Source of the DNA: Acetobacter thailandicus
Lineage (GTDB): Bacteria > Pseudomonadota > Alphaproteobacteria > Acetobacterales > Acetobacteraceae
Direction: 5' to 3'
Assembly (NCBI RefSeq): GCF_011516655.1
Contig: NZ_WOSV01000002.1
Location: 454,393-518,392, forward strand
DNA: 64,000 nt
The position numbers were made by a program, and so were the translations under genes. The notes below the pieces were generated by a model. That model was not told the origin of the DNA, did not search any database, and was given only the letters and a program-made list of their open reading frames with translations. Below are positions 8,949 to 18,539 of this stretch, in pieces; within the stretch, counting starts at the first letter, position 1; each line of letters starts with the position of its first letter.

Positions 8949-11675
8949 ATGACATCGAACTCTGCCTCTGATCATTCTCTGATCAGCACATCACTGGCAA
9001 CGCCAGCTCTGCGCTCTGACAACTGGCTGAATGTTCTGTACCTTGCACGGAACTGGGCTGAAGCCTCTTCAAAAACAGACAGCATTAAAAAAGATCTGAG
9101 TGCTGCCCTGACAAAACTTGAAGAAATTGACCTGTTCTTTGCCTATCCTGGCACAGCCCTGCTGGCCCGCCTGAAACAATGGCTGGAGGAAGATGATGCC
9201 AAGGCATTCCTGCGCCTGGCACAGCGTATTTCGACAACCATCGTGTCACAGAAATACCACCGCGATGTCAGCGCATGGAACCTTGAAGAGCTTGAGGATG
9301 AACCCGTTAACCGCCTGCCTCAGGCCCTGACGCATATTAAGAACAAACCTTATTTTGAAGTTCTGAGCGTGGTACCTCATGCACAGTCACGCTGGCAGCA
9401 TATTCAGGAAGAAGCACGTGGTGTGCGCCGCCCTGAAGACGAGTTTATTTATCAGACAGTCATTGTGGGTAACGCCCCTGATGCTCTGACAGCTATTCTG
9501 ATTAACCCTGATATCAGCGCCGTTGTTCTTTACGAAGGGTTTGCTGCTCATGCTGCAAACGAAAACCCGCTGCTTGATGTGTTCAACACCGTTATTGACC
9601 TCTCCGCCTCTGACGATGAAATTCTGACACTGCGCCTTGCTCAGGCCATTAAAAAAATTCGCCCTGAGCTTGATATCTACCTGCTGAGTGACAGAAATAT
9701 TGAAGCGCTGGCCGGTAAACCGGAATGCCATTTTATCAACCGCATCTTCTATCAGATGGAAGAGCCGCTTGAGCTGCATCTTTCCATTCTTGAAGGTATC
9801 CGCAACCGTTATAAAACGCCTTTCTTTGATAATCTGAAACGGTATGCACAGCGGCCAATAGCCACATTCCATGCTTTGCCGATTGCCCGGGGTAAGTCTG
9901 TCTTTACCTCCAACTGGATCAGTGACATGGGCGAGTTTTATGGCCCTAACCTCTTCCTGGCAGAAAGCTCAGCCACAACCGGCGGGCTCGACAGCCTGCT
10001 CGAACCCACAGGTAACATCAAAGAAGCTCAGGCCCTGGCCGCAAAAGCCTTTGGTGCCGATCACTCTTTCTTTGTCACGAATGGCACCTCGACCAGTAAC
10101 AAGATGGTCCTTCAGGCTCTTCTTGCCCCGGGCGATATCGTTATTCTCGACCGCAACTGTCACAAATCACACCATTATGGCTGTGTGCTGGCAGGGGCTC
10201 AGCCTTACTATGTTGAGGCCTTCCCCCTGGCACAATACTCTATGTATGGCGCTGTGCCTCTGCGCACCATCAAGACAGCCTTGCTTAAACTCAAAGCACA
10301 GGGCGAGCTCGACCGTGTTAAGATGGTTGATCTGACCAACTGCACTTTCGATGGCCATGTGTATGACACCCGCCGGGTCATGGAAGAATGTCTGGCTATT
10401 AAACCCGACCTCGTCTTCCTGTGGGATGAAGCCTGGTTTGGTTTTGCACACTGGTCACCGCTGCTGCGCCAGCGCACAGCTATGGGTGCTGCCGCTGTCC
10501 TGACCGAAAGCCTCAAACAACCAGCCGCCCTGAAAGCATGGGAAGACCAGCAGAAAAAACTGGGGAACGCACCAGATGATAAAACCCTGCTGAACACCCG
10601 CCTGGTGCCAGACCCGCGGGCTGTGCGTCTGCGCGTGTATCAGACAAACTCTGTGCATAAATCTATGTCTGCACTGCGTCAGGGTTCGATCGTTCTGGTC
10701 AGGGATGTTGACTTCGAACATGTCGAGGCTCAGTTCCACGAGGCCGTGTTCACCCATGCCTCAACCAGCCCGAACCTTCAGATCATTGCCTCACTCGATG
10801 TGGCCCGCCGCCAGATGCAGCTGGAAGGATATGGCCTGGTCAGCAACGCTGTGCAGATTTCGCTTGAAATCAGAAAGCAGGTTAACAGCCACCCCGTCAT
10901 CTCCAGATATTTCAAGGTGCTCGACAGCTCTGAGATGATTCCTTCTGCTTACCGTCCTTCAGGCATTACCTGCTACAACAGCCATGATATCAGCTGGGAC
11001 AAAGCAGCGCAGGCCATTAAAGAAGACGAGTTTATGCTTGATCCGACCCGTATGACACTCTTCTGTGGTCATGCCGGGTTTGACGGCACCACTTTCAAAA
11101 ATATTCTGGCTGATAAATTTAACATTCAGCTTAACAAAACATCGCGTAACAGCGTTCTTCTTCAGTCCAATATCAACAATACACGCAGTGACATAGCGCT
11201 GCTCATTCGTGTTCTGGTTGAAATTGCTCTTGATCTCGATAACAAAATTACCGAGAACGCCAACGACTATAAAAAAGCTTTCAGACTGAAAGTGCGTGAA
11301 CTGGTTGAAGACCTGCCAGAACTGCCTGATTTCAGCCGCTTTGATGATCGTTACCGCGAAAAACCTAAAGCTGACACCCTGCATGGCGACATCCGCCGCG
11401 CGTTCTATGATGCCTATAAAGAGAGCGAGTGCGAATACATTCCGCTTGATGACCCCGAAATTGATAAACGCCTTAAATCAGGGCCTGTGCTGGTTTCAGC
11501 CAACTTTGTTATTCCCTACCCTCCTGGCTTCCCCATCATGGTGCCCGGGCAGGTCATTACTCAGGGCATTGTTGATTTTATGCGTAAGCTTGATGTCAAA
11601 GAAATTCATGGCTTCAACAAAAACCTGGGCCTGAAACTGCTTAAACGCACAGCAGGCAAAGACAAAAAGAAATAA
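8949..11675 (+). CDS. Orn/Lys/Arg-family PLP amino acid decarboxylase, extended N-terminus
   Basis: A fold-type I pyridoxal-phosphate decarboxylase of the bacterial ornithine/lysine/arginine group. The PLP lysine is Lys571 in SVHKSMSALRQGS. The C-terminal domain contains LDPTRMTLFCGHAGFDG and the family ending VIPYPPGFPIMVPGQ. At 908 residues it is longer than typical inducible enzymes (about 710-760). The excess, near 190 residues, lies before the PLP lysine and mostly ahead of the response-regulator-like wing domain (about 160-300). Such enzymes consume a proton per turnover and raise internal pH. It is followed, after a strong terminator, by an AspT-type antiporter. Substrate (Arg, Lys, Orn or another amino acid) cannot be settled by eye; the name in databases may be lysine or arginine decarboxylase. 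Confidence 0.88.
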   Translation: MTSNSASDHSLISTSLATPALRSDNWLNVLYLARNWAEASSKTDSIKKDLSAALTKLEEIDLFFAYPGTALLARLKQWLEEDDAKAFLRLAQRISTTIVSQKYHRDVSAWNLEELEDEPVNRLPQALTHIKNKPYFEVLSVVPHAQSRWQHIQEEARGVRRPEDEFIYQTVIVGNAPDALTAILINPDISAVVLYEGFAAHAANENPLLDVFNTVIDLSASDDEILTLRLAQAIKKIRPELDIYLLSDRNIEALAGKPECHFINRIFYQMEEPLELHLSILEGIRNRYKTPFFDNLKRYAQRPIATFHALPIARGKSVFTSNWISDMGEFYGPNLFLAESSATTGGLDSLLEPTGNIKEAQALAAKAFGADHSFFVTNGTSTSNKMVLQALLAPGDIVILDRNCHKSHHYGCVLAGAQPYYVEAFPLAQYSMYGAVPLRTIKTALLKLKAQGELDRVKMVDLTNCTFDGHVYDTRRVMEECLAIKPDLVFLWDEAWFGFAHWSPLLRQRTAMGAAAVLTESLKQPAALKAWEDQQKKLGNAPDDKTLLNTRLVPDPRAVRLRVYQTNSVHKSMSALRQGSIVLVRDVDFEHVEAQFHEAVFTHASTSPNLQIIASLDVARRQMQLEGYGLVSNAVQISLEIRKQVNSHPVISRYFKVLDSSEMIPSAYRPSGITCYNSHDISWDKAAQAIKEDEFMLDPTRMTLFCGHAGFDGTTFKNILADKFNIQLNKTSRNSVLLQSNINNTRSDIALLIRVLVEIALDLDNKITENANDYKKAFRLKVRELVEDLPELPDFSRFDDRYREKPKADTLHGDIRRAFYDAYKESECEYIPLDDPEIDKRLKSGPVLVSANFVIPYPPGFPIMVPGQVITQGIVDFMRKLDVKEIHGFNKNLGLKLLKRTAGKDKKK

Positions 11676-11690
11676 AATTCATGCGCTGGC

Positions 11691-11729
11691 TATACCTCCC
11701 CCGGATAACACCGGGGGAGGTATATTTTT
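11691..11729 (+). terminator. Strong Rho-independent terminator after the decarboxylase gene
   Basis: A perfect 14-bp stem (11691-11704 with 11711-11724, loop of six) made of TATACCTCCCCCGG and its complement is followed at once by TTTTT (11725-11729). It separates the decarboxylase from the antiporter gene, which starts 47 bp further on. Confidence 0.92.
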
Positions 11730-11776
11730 GTGCTCCTCAACGCAGGCCATCTTACAGGTAAAAGGAGAGCCTACAG

Positions 11777-13465
11777 ATGATCTTACACTGGATTGCTGAA
11801 ACGCTTCGTTCAGCTCCGGAGCTGGCAATTTTTCTGACACTTGCTATCGGGTTTTGGGTAGGTTCACTCAAATTTTCAAGTTTCAGCCTGGGTGCTGTTA
11901 CGGGCACTCTGCTCGTTGGTGTTCTGATCGGTCAGCTCGGCATTACCATTTCCCCTCAGGTAAAATCTGTTTTCTTCATTCTGTTTTTGTTTGCTGTCGG
12001 GTTCGGTGTGGGGCCACAGTTTGTCAGAGGCATTGCCAATGACGGCCTGCCTCAGGCTTTGTTTGCTGTCGTTATTTCTCTGCTGTGCCTGGGCTCTGTC
12101 TATCTGGCAGCCGTAATGTCAGGCTATGGCCCTGGCATGGCCGAAGGCCTGCTTGCCGGGTCACAGACCATCTCAGCTTCGATCGGTCTTGCGACAGATG
12201 CCATAAACCGTACAAACCTGTCTCCTGAGCATATTCAGTCAGAGCTTAATGCCATTCCGGTTGCCTATGCCGTGACCTACCTGTTTGGCACTGTAGGCAC
12301 CGGCTGGATGCTGGCTTTTCTTGGCCCGAAGCTGCTCGGCATCAACCTGACGCAGGAATGTCAGCGTTATGAACGCGAAATGAGCATTAAGCCTGATGAT
12401 GATCATGCTGAGACCGCCTGGCACGAATATATTGTACGTGCCTACAAGCTGGAAACAGCAGGGCTTATTGCAGGCAAAACCGTAGCTGAGGCTGAGCAGG
12501 AGAGTGAAGAACGTCTCTTTCTTGAAAACCTTCGCCGTAACGGCAAAATCATCACGTTTGATAATAACACCGTTTTACAGCAGGGTGATATTGTTGCCGT
12601 CTCCGGCTCTCATGAGGCTCTGGTCTACTGGTCAAACCACGCTGAAGAAGTGGCTGACCGCGAGCTGATTGATATACCGGTTGAAACCGTCAATGTCATT
12701 GTTACCAGCAAACAGATTAACAGCAGCAAGCTTATTGACCTGGCACGCGCACCATATGCCCACGGTATTTATATTAACTCGATCCGCCGTGGCTCTATGA
12801 GCGTTGAAATCCCTGCTCTGCCTCAGACCGTTATTAACCGCGGAGATATTATCTCCGTGACAGGCACACGCCGTAATGTCGATACGCTGATTAATGCTGT
12901 TGGCTATGCTGACCGCCCGACCAACGTCACAAGCATGGTCATGGTGGGGGCTGGCATTTTTGTCGGCGGCCTGCTTGGTTCCATAGTCCTGCCCGTTGCT
13001 GGTATCCCCATCACGCTCTCAGCCTCAGGCGGTGCACTGATTGCCGGCCTTATTCTGGGATGGCTGCGCAGTGTTACACCTAAACTGGGTAACATTCCCG
13101 CTGCTTCTGTCTGGTTTATGAACACGGTCGGGCTCAACATTTTTATTGCTGTTGTGGGCATTTCTGCTGGCCCAACCTTCATCACAGGATTAAAGGAAGC
13201 AGGCCTGAGTGTCTTTTTCTGGGGTGTTTTTGCCACAGCCTTTCCGATGCTTCTGGCACCACTCATTGGCAAATATATTTTCCGCTTTGACCCGGCCATC
13301 AACCTTGGCTGCTGTGGTGGTGCACGTACCAGTACGGCCTCTGTTGCGATGATTGCTGACGTCGCTAAAAGTAATGTGCCAATGCTTGGCTATACTGTGC
13401 CTTATGCTGTCAGCAACACATTACTGACGATGTGGGGGCTTGTGATTGTACTCCTGCTGACGTAG
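11777..13465 (+). CDS. AspT-type amino acid antiporter (AAE family)
   Basis: A 562-residue inner membrane protein with the layout of aspartate:alanine exchangers: an N-terminal block of about five membrane helices (residues 15-190), a cytosolic middle with two TrkA-C/RCK-C-like units (about 205-385), and a second membrane block (about 390-562). The two halves carry the duplicated YidE/YbjL motif, seen as GLLAGSQTISASIGLA and CCGGARTSTASVAM. The ribosome site AAAGGAG lies about 9 bases before the ATG. In known systems AspT-type exchangers bring in an amino acid and export its decarboxylation product, creating a proton motive force. Position right after a decarboxylase gene fits that logic, although the family substrate (Asp/Ala) does not match an Orn/Lys/Arg-type enzyme. 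Confidence 0.88.
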   Translation: MILHWIAETLRSAPELAIFLTLAIGFWVGSLKFSSFSLGAVTGTLLVGVLIGQLGITISPQVKSVFFILFLFAVGFGVGPQFVRGIANDGLPQALFAVVISLLCLGSVYLAAVMSGYGPGMAEGLLAGSQTISASIGLATDAINRTNLSPEHIQSELNAIPVAYAVTYLFGTVGTGWMLAFLGPKLLGINLTQECQRYEREMSIKPDDDHAETAWHEYIVRAYKLETAGLIAGKTVAEAEQESEERLFLENLRRNGKIITFDNNTVLQQGDIVAVSGSHEALVYWSNHAEEVADRELIDIPVETVNVIVTSKQINSSKLIDLARAPYAHGIYINSIRRGSMSVEIPALPQTVINRGDIISVTGTRRNVDTLINAVGYADRPTNVTSMVMVGAGIFVGGLLGSIVLPVAGIPITLSASGGALIAGLILGWLRSVTPKLGNIPAASVWFMNTVGLNIFIAVVGISAGPTFITGLKEAGLSVFFWGVFATAFPMLLAPLIGKYIFRFDPAINLGCCGGARTSTASVAMIADVAKSNVPMLGYTVPYAVSNTLLTMWGLVIVLLLT

Positions 13466-13495
13466 TAACAACACGCAAAGTATACACAAAGTTCA

Positions 13496-13530
13496 TGCCG
13501 GCAACCGTAACATTGATTGCCGGCAAAATT
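13496..13530 (+). terminator. Terminator after the antiporter gene
   Basis: Stem TGCCGGCAA (13496-13504) pairs with TTGCCGGCA (13517-13525), followed by an A/T-rich stretch. It lies 31 bp after the antiporter stop. Confidence 0.65.
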
Positions 13531-13716
13531 TATATTATGTTTTCTTACGATAAAAAAGACAATTTTTTTCTAACATAAAACAACAGGCTGTTCATATAAA
13601 ATTATTAATCTGCTTTAGAGAAATTTATTGGAATAGCCTCTGTTTTATGGTTTGATAAAGTGAACAAAATCAATCAGATTACTAAAATAATCTCACAAAA
13701 GGTAACTTTAAAATCC

Positions 13717-14040
13717 ATGCTTCTGGTGCCTTTTCTTTCCCTTCTGAAAAAGAAATTTACGCACAGATATTCCTTCACGGCCAGTAATATAGCCCCTGCG
13801 CTGATACCGTTTTTTCTGAGCGGATGTGGTTTTAATGTTGCTCCCTCCTTTCCGATTGTCGGGGCTTATTTCCCGTCATGGATGCTCTGCGCCCTGATCG
13901 GGGTTTGCTCTGCCCTTTGTCTTCGTATCCTTTTTCTTCTCATTGGCATTGATGCCTGGCTCAGCTTTCGTTTGTTTACTTACGTATCGCTTGGCACCAT
14001 CATCGCCCTTGTCTTCTGGCTGGTTGTTTTTGGCCCATGA
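13717..14040 (+). CDS. ytcA: YtcA-family small membrane lipoprotein
   Basis: A small membrane protein of the YtcA family, which is found next to mdtNOP-type efflux genes, as in E. coli. The match includes the lipobox-like FLSGC, the stretch VIVGAYFPSW-like PIVGAYFPSWMLCALIG, and two C-terminal membrane helices ending VFWLVVFGP. From the ATG at 13717 the protein has 107 residues with the likely lipidated Cys at 37; a GTG at 13660 would add 19 residues. Neither start has a strong ribosome site, so the start is uncertain. The stop overlaps the mdtN start by 4 bp (ATGA). The role in the pump is unknown in the family. Confidence 0.8.
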   Translation: MLLVPFLSLLKKKFTHRYSFTASNIAPALIPFFLSGCGFNVAPSFPIVGAYFPSWMLCALIGVCSALCLRILFLLIGIDAWLSFRLFTYVSLGTIIALVFWLVVFGP

Positions 14041-15095
14041 ATACTGAATCTCCCTCGCAGAGCCCGCTAAAAAAATATACGGGTGTCTTTGTTGCTCTCA
14101 TCTCCATTGCTGCAGCAACCGCTGTCACCCTGTATGTTGCCAGTCGCGATGATAACTATCCAACCAGTGACAGCGCTGCAATTGCTGCTGAAGTCGTGCA
14201 TGTGGCCGCGGTTGTGGGCGGGCGCATGACAGAACTGCATGTGGTCATCAACCAGCATGTCAATAAGGGTGACCTGCTCTATGTCATTGACCCTGAGCCC
14301 TATCAGCTGGCTGTACGTCAGGCTGAAGCCAGTGTTGCCCTTTCAAAAGCCAGCCTCGCTGACCAGCAGCGTATGCTGGCTGTCAGACAGGCGCAGGCTG
14401 CCATAGCCCATGACCAGCTGAACAGAGCCGAGAAAAATAACGCACTGGCTGACCGCACGACCGCGCGCCTTGAACCTCTGGCGAAACGTGCCTTCATCCC
14501 CTGGCAGCAATATGACCAGGCCCGTGTGACACAAAATGACACCAATATTTCTGTCATTCAGGCCCGCAAGCAGTCAGAAGCATCAGACGTTGCTATTGGC
14601 AACCTTGATACCCCGACAGCTGCTGTTGCTGTCAACGAAGCGGCACTGGCGCAGGCCCGCTATCAGCTCCGTCAGACACGTATTTACGCACCTGAAAGCG
14701 GCTATATTACCAGCCTGACCGTTAAGGCCGGCGAGGTGCTGGCACCCTCCCAAGTATTATTTACGCTGATCGTTGATGACCAGTGGTATGCCATCGCCAA
14801 CATACGCGAGCTTTACCTGCGGGCTATCAAACCGGGAGACTGTGCAACCGTTTATTCTATGATCGACCGTAGCGTACCTCTTGAAGGGCGGGTCGCAAGT
14901 ATTGGCTGGGGCGTCATGTCAGGAGATGGCATCGATCTCAGCCGGTCTTTACCTTACATACCGCGCCAGATGGACTGGGTCCATGTTGCGCAGCGTTTCC
15001 CCGTTCGTATTAAGCTTGTGAACCCACCCTCTCTACTTATTCGTATGGGGGCAACTGCCTCGGTCGAGATTCGCCATGGCTCCTCCTGTCATTAA
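14037..15095 (+). CDS. mdtN: MdtN-type HlyD/EmrA membrane fusion protein
   Basis: This periplasmic adaptor of a tripartite efflux pump has 352 residues, an N-terminal cytosolic stub and one membrane helix (about 15-35). A barrel-sandwich half follows (VAAVVGGRMTELHVVINQHV, about 56-75), then a coiled-coil hairpin with many Ala and Gln (about 90-190), and the second half (YAPESGYITSLTVKAGEVL-type segment, about 218-240). It bridges the inner membrane protein MdtO and the outer membrane channel MdtP encoded next. It overlaps ytcA by 4 bp and mdtO by 20 bp. Exported compounds cannot be predicted; relatives handle aromatic acids and dyes. Confidence 0.88.
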   Translation: MNTESPSQSPLKKYTGVFVALISIAAATAVTLYVASRDDNYPTSDSAAIAAEVVHVAAVVGGRMTELHVVINQHVNKGDLLYVIDPEPYQLAVRQAEASVALSKASLADQQRMLAVRQAQAAIAHDQLNRAEKNNALADRTTARLEPLAKRAFIPWQQYDQARVTQNDTNISVIQARKQSEASDVAIGNLDTPTAAVAVNEAALAQARYQLRQTRIYAPESGYITSLTVKAGEVLAPSQVLFTLIVDDQWYAIANIRELYLRAIKPGDCATVYSMIDRSVPLEGRVASIGWGVMSGDGIDLSRSLPYIPRQMDWVHVAQRFPVRIKLVNPPSLLIRMGATASVEIRHGSSCH

Positions 15096-16884
15096 AATTT
15101 TTTCCCCGCCACTTACAGCCAGAAGCGTGTGGCAACTGATATGTGACCCCGCACCTGGCAGACTGGGTTATGCACTGCGTATGGCAGCAGGGTGTACGGC
15201 ATCCACCCTGGCTGGCGAGATATGGCAGGTACCAGACCTGGGGGTGACAGCTCTTGTCACCATGGCCATATGGCAAAAAGACCGGGTAACAAACATCATT
15301 GTTGCCATACTGGTTAATATTCTGGTCGGGCTGCTGCTTTGCCTGATTTTTGTAATGGTCACATTTACCCTTGATGGCCCGGTCGTTTTTGTTTCGTGTA
15401 TTTCTGTTCTGTCTTTTTGTTTTTTCTTTCTGTCCTCGGCAAGCAAGCTCAAACCAGTAGCCTACCTTCTCGGGCTGATTACAGTATTCGGGCTGGTTGT
15501 TCTTGAGAACATCCCTATTGGTGAACTGATTACGCGTGCGCTGCTCTATACGTATTTATTTACCCTGGTTCCGGGAGCTGTTCTGATCATCCTGGGCATG
15601 CTGATCTGCCCCTCACCGCACCATTTTTTAACACTGGAAATTGCCGCACGTATACGCCTGAGCATTAAGCTGCTTAGCGAACACCCGGATAAAAATACCC
15701 TGGCACATGCAACCTCTCTGCTGCGCAAGGGTGCGGCTCCCATGCTTAAAATGGCAAAACTGTCAGGGCTGGAGCGCATGTGGGACAAGCATGAGCTGGC
15801 CTGCCTGTCACAGGCTGCACGCTGTTCTGTTACAATTCTTGCTATTGCCAGAGCAGAATCCTGCCGCGCAGAGCGACCTGCCCTGCCGGCAGAGCTGATT
15901 AAAACAATGACTCAGATGGCAGAAATTCTTGAAAAAGAAAAATGCCCTTCATGCCGTGATGTCTCAGTTACAGACAACGAGTATGCGGCCTATCAGTCTC
16001 TGTCTGAGCTACTGTCGGTTTTTACACAGCCTGACACCACACCTGCGGCCAGCAAACCTAAAGCCAAAAAAGAAAAAACCGGTTTCTTTAGCGCTGATGC
16101 TTTTACCAATCCTGAACATGTCCGGTTTTCTCTCAAAGGTACGGCTGCAGTTATGTGCAGTTATGTGCTCTTTCGGTCGGTGACCTGGCCAGGCATTCAT
16201 ACCTGCATTATCACCTGCTTCATTGTTGCGCAGCCAACAATGGGGGCCATGATCTCCAAACTTACACTGCGTATTATTGGTGCCACAATAGGCGGGGCGA
16301 TAGGTATTTTATCAATTATTTATCTTTTACCACATATGAACGGAATAACGGCATTCCTTATCATGGTATTTGTGGTCTCTCTGCTTGCAGCATGGATCAA
16401 AAGCGGTGATGAGCGCATTGCCTATGCCGGCTTTCAGATAGCACTGGCCTTTGACCTGAGTGACCTCAGCTCATTTGGGCCGACAAGCAACATGACAACC
16501 GCCCGTGACCGTGTAATTGGTGTTCTTATTGGTAATTTTCTGACTTATGCCATGTACACCAGTTTCTGGCCCACAAGTGCCTATAAAAGCATTGCAGGGC
16601 AGCTTGATAAGGTTACCGGTATCCTTAAAAAACTTCAGGCCGCACCAGACCTGAAAACACAGACAGATTGCCTCATGACTTTACAGCCAGCTATTGCCGA
16701 AGGCGAAATCTCCGTAGAATTTGCTGAAGCTGAACCAGCCAATATACGGGCAGGAATGACAAATCTGCATGCTTTTAAGGCGGCCTTTCATGATGCAGAC
16801 CTGATGTCTACGGAAATTATAGAAGGACACAACCCGCCAGGCATCTCACACCGTATCGAGACTATGGAAAGCCTGACACCATGA
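15076..16884 (+). CDS. mdtO: MdtO-type FUSC/AaeB inner membrane efflux component
   Basis: A 602-residue FUSC-family protein with the typical two membrane blocks (about residues 25-180 and 355-500), each of about five or six helices. They are separated and followed by soluble helical domains. The AaeB-like repeat shows as DLGVTALVTMAIWQKD in the first block and TWPGIHTCIITCFIVAQPT in the second. It starts inside the end of mdtN (20-bp overlap) and ends in an ATGA overlap with mdtP, so the pump genes form one translationally linked operon. Confidence 0.88.
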   Translation: MAPPVIKIFSPPLTARSVWQLICDPAPGRLGYALRMAAGCTASTLAGEIWQVPDLGVTALVTMAIWQKDRVTNIIVAILVNILVGLLLCLIFVMVTFTLDGPVVFVSCISVLSFCFFFLSSASKLKPVAYLLGLITVFGLVVLENIPIGELITRALLYTYLFTLVPGAVLIILGMLICPSPHHFLTLEIAARIRLSIKLLSEHPDKNTLAHATSLLRKGAAPMLKMAKLSGLERMWDKHELACLSQAARCSVTILAIARAESCRAERPALPAELIKTMTQMAEILEKEKCPSCRDVSVTDNEYAAYQSLSELLSVFTQPDTTPAASKPKAKKEKTGFFSADAFTNPEHVRFSLKGTAAVMCSYVLFRSVTWPGIHTCIITCFIVAQPTMGAMISKLTLRIIGATIGGAIGILSIIYLLPHMNGITAFLIMVFVVSLLAAWIKSGDERIAYAGFQIALAFDLSDLSSFGPTSNMTTARDRVIGVLIGNFLTYAMYTSFWPTSAYKSIAGQLDKVTGILKKLQAAPDLKTQTDCLMTLQPAIAEGEISVEFAEAEPANIRAGMTNLHAFKAAFHDADLMSTEIIEGHNPPGISHRIETMESLTP

Positions 16885-18443
16885 AATCCCGCTGCTCTCT
16901 GCGTGTTCTGACCGCCATGGCTCTGACACTGACAGGCTGTGCCACATCTGAACTCTCAACCGCACCAGCACGCTATAACAGTCCCTGGTCGCCCAGTGTT
17001 GCCTCCGACGGTGCTGTTGTGGCAGCAGGCAGACAGCATAAAAAAGGGCTTACACTCCCTGCTGGTTATGTTCTGCCCTCTGACTTTAAAGCGCTCGCTG
17101 CCGGCACTTCATCCGTTCTGCCACCGCGAACCGGCAAACCTTACTCGCTGCCCGACCTGATTGATGTGGCACAGTCCGCCAATCCTGATACCAAAAAATC
17201 GTGGGAAGCCGCTCGTAACGCAGCTCTTGCTGTGGGCATTATCAAAAGCACATATCTGCCTTACCTCTCTGCAGCTGTTGTCGGCGGCTGGTCACGGAGC
17301 AGAAGTGACAAAACTAACGCGTCACTTACCGGAGATGGCTATGAACTCAATGCTGACGGCACACCAGGCCGGCAAAGCCATGGCGCAGGAGAAGTACAAA
17401 CACTGAGCATGAAGTGGCTTTTATTTGACTTTGGCCGCCGTGAAGCTCTCGTACGTTCAGCCCGTGAGTTACAGCTTGCTTCTAACGTGATTTTCACCGC
17501 GGCGCACCAGAAGGTCATGTATGGCGTTACAATTGCCTTTTATACACATGCGGCAGCCGCTTCACGCATTAAACTGCTCCGCATAGCACTCGAAAATGCC
17601 CGCCATATACAACAGGCCGCTGAAGCCCGGCTAAGACATGGTCAGGGCACTATTGTTGACGTCACACAGGCACAGCAGGCTACAGCTCAGGTTGAGCTGC
17701 GCCTGGTACAGGCTGAAGGTGAAAGTGAAAACACCTATGTCAGCCTGCTGACAGCCGCTGGCGTTTCAGCTGACTCTCATATTACATTTGAAGATGTCTC
17801 AGGCCGCCCACTTTCACTCGATGATGTGCGCATGAGCGATAATATGGTGAAAGCTGCAGTCGCACGCCGCCCTGATGTTCTGGCCGCCTATGCAGCAGCC
17901 CGTGCAGCCCGCCACCAGGTAACCGCAGCGCGCGATGCTTTTCTGCCAAGTATTTTTACAACAGGTAATATATCATATTCTACCGGGCATATGGCGCTGA
18001 GCTCTGTCCCTGGTGCTGGTAATGATGCGACACTCAACCTGTCAGGCAGCCGGTTCAGCTCACTGATACTGGGGGGGGTCAGCATCCCCATTTTTGATGG
18101 TGGTCTTAAAGCTGCTCTGCTTAAACGTGCGCATAACCAGGAAGAAAGTGCTAATGCCACCCTGAAACAGACCGTTAATGAGTCGATCAAGCAAATTGTC
18201 ACGGCAGAAAACGCTCTGCACACAAGTCTGAGTGCTTACAATGCCGCGGGCAGGCTGTACACCGCCTCACAAACAAGCTTTGATGCATCATTTACGGCCT
18301 ATACGCATGGGGCAGGCTCTGTCACACAGGCCGAAATGGCCCGGAATGGTCTGCTCGATTCAACCATCAGCCGTTCAGATGCTTATTATGCAGCACTGAT
18401 TGCCGCAGCAAGCCTTGCCTTCAGCACAGGTTCTCTTGGGTAA
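16881..18443 (+). CDS. mdtP: MdtP-type outer membrane efflux channel (TolC/NodT family)
   Basis: This outer membrane factor lipoprotein has 520 residues. The signal ends in a lipobox LTGC (Cys20 or close), followed by the NodT-family duplicated helical hairpins seen as AEARLRHGQGTIVDVTQAQ (about 250-268) and the equivalent FTAYTHGAGSVTQAEMA (about 472-488). The N-terminal extension of about 80 residues before the first repeat is somewhat long. It completes the tripartite system with MdtN and MdtO. It overlaps mdtO by 4 bp; the next gene is 96 bp away. Confidence 0.9.
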   Translation: MKSRCSLRVLTAMALTLTGCATSELSTAPARYNSPWSPSVASDGAVVAAGRQHKKGLTLPAGYVLPSDFKALAAGTSSVLPPRTGKPYSLPDLIDVAQSANPDTKKSWEAARNAALAVGIIKSTYLPYLSAAVVGGWSRSRSDKTNASLTGDGYELNADGTPGRQSHGAGEVQTLSMKWLLFDFGRREALVRSARELQLASNVIFTAAHQKVMYGVTIAFYTHAAAASRIKLLRIALENARHIQQAAEARLRHGQGTIVDVTQAQQATAQVELRLVQAEGESENTYVSLLTAAGVSADSHITFEDVSGRPLSLDDVRMSDNMVKAAVARRPDVLAAYAAARAARHQVTAARDAFLPSIFTTGNISYSTGHMALSSVPGAGNDATLNLSGSRFSSLILGGVSIPIFDGGLKAALLKRAHNQEESANATLKQTVNESIKQIVTAENALHTSLSAYNAAGRLYTASQTSFDASFTAYTHGAGSVTQAEMARNGLLDSTISRSDAYYAALIAAASLAFSTGSLG

Positions 18444-18539
18444 AATTACCTACAAACTGTCATTTAACGCGTTACCTGCATGAGGGCAGACTGACACTTT
18501 CACTCTGTCTCCCTCAGAGGACAAAAGAAAGCTGATCTG

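Noticed and set aside
13660..13716. GTG start for the YtcA-type gene
   Set aside because: It adds a polar leader not seen in the family and has no ribosome site; the ATG at 13717 is preferred, though not certain.
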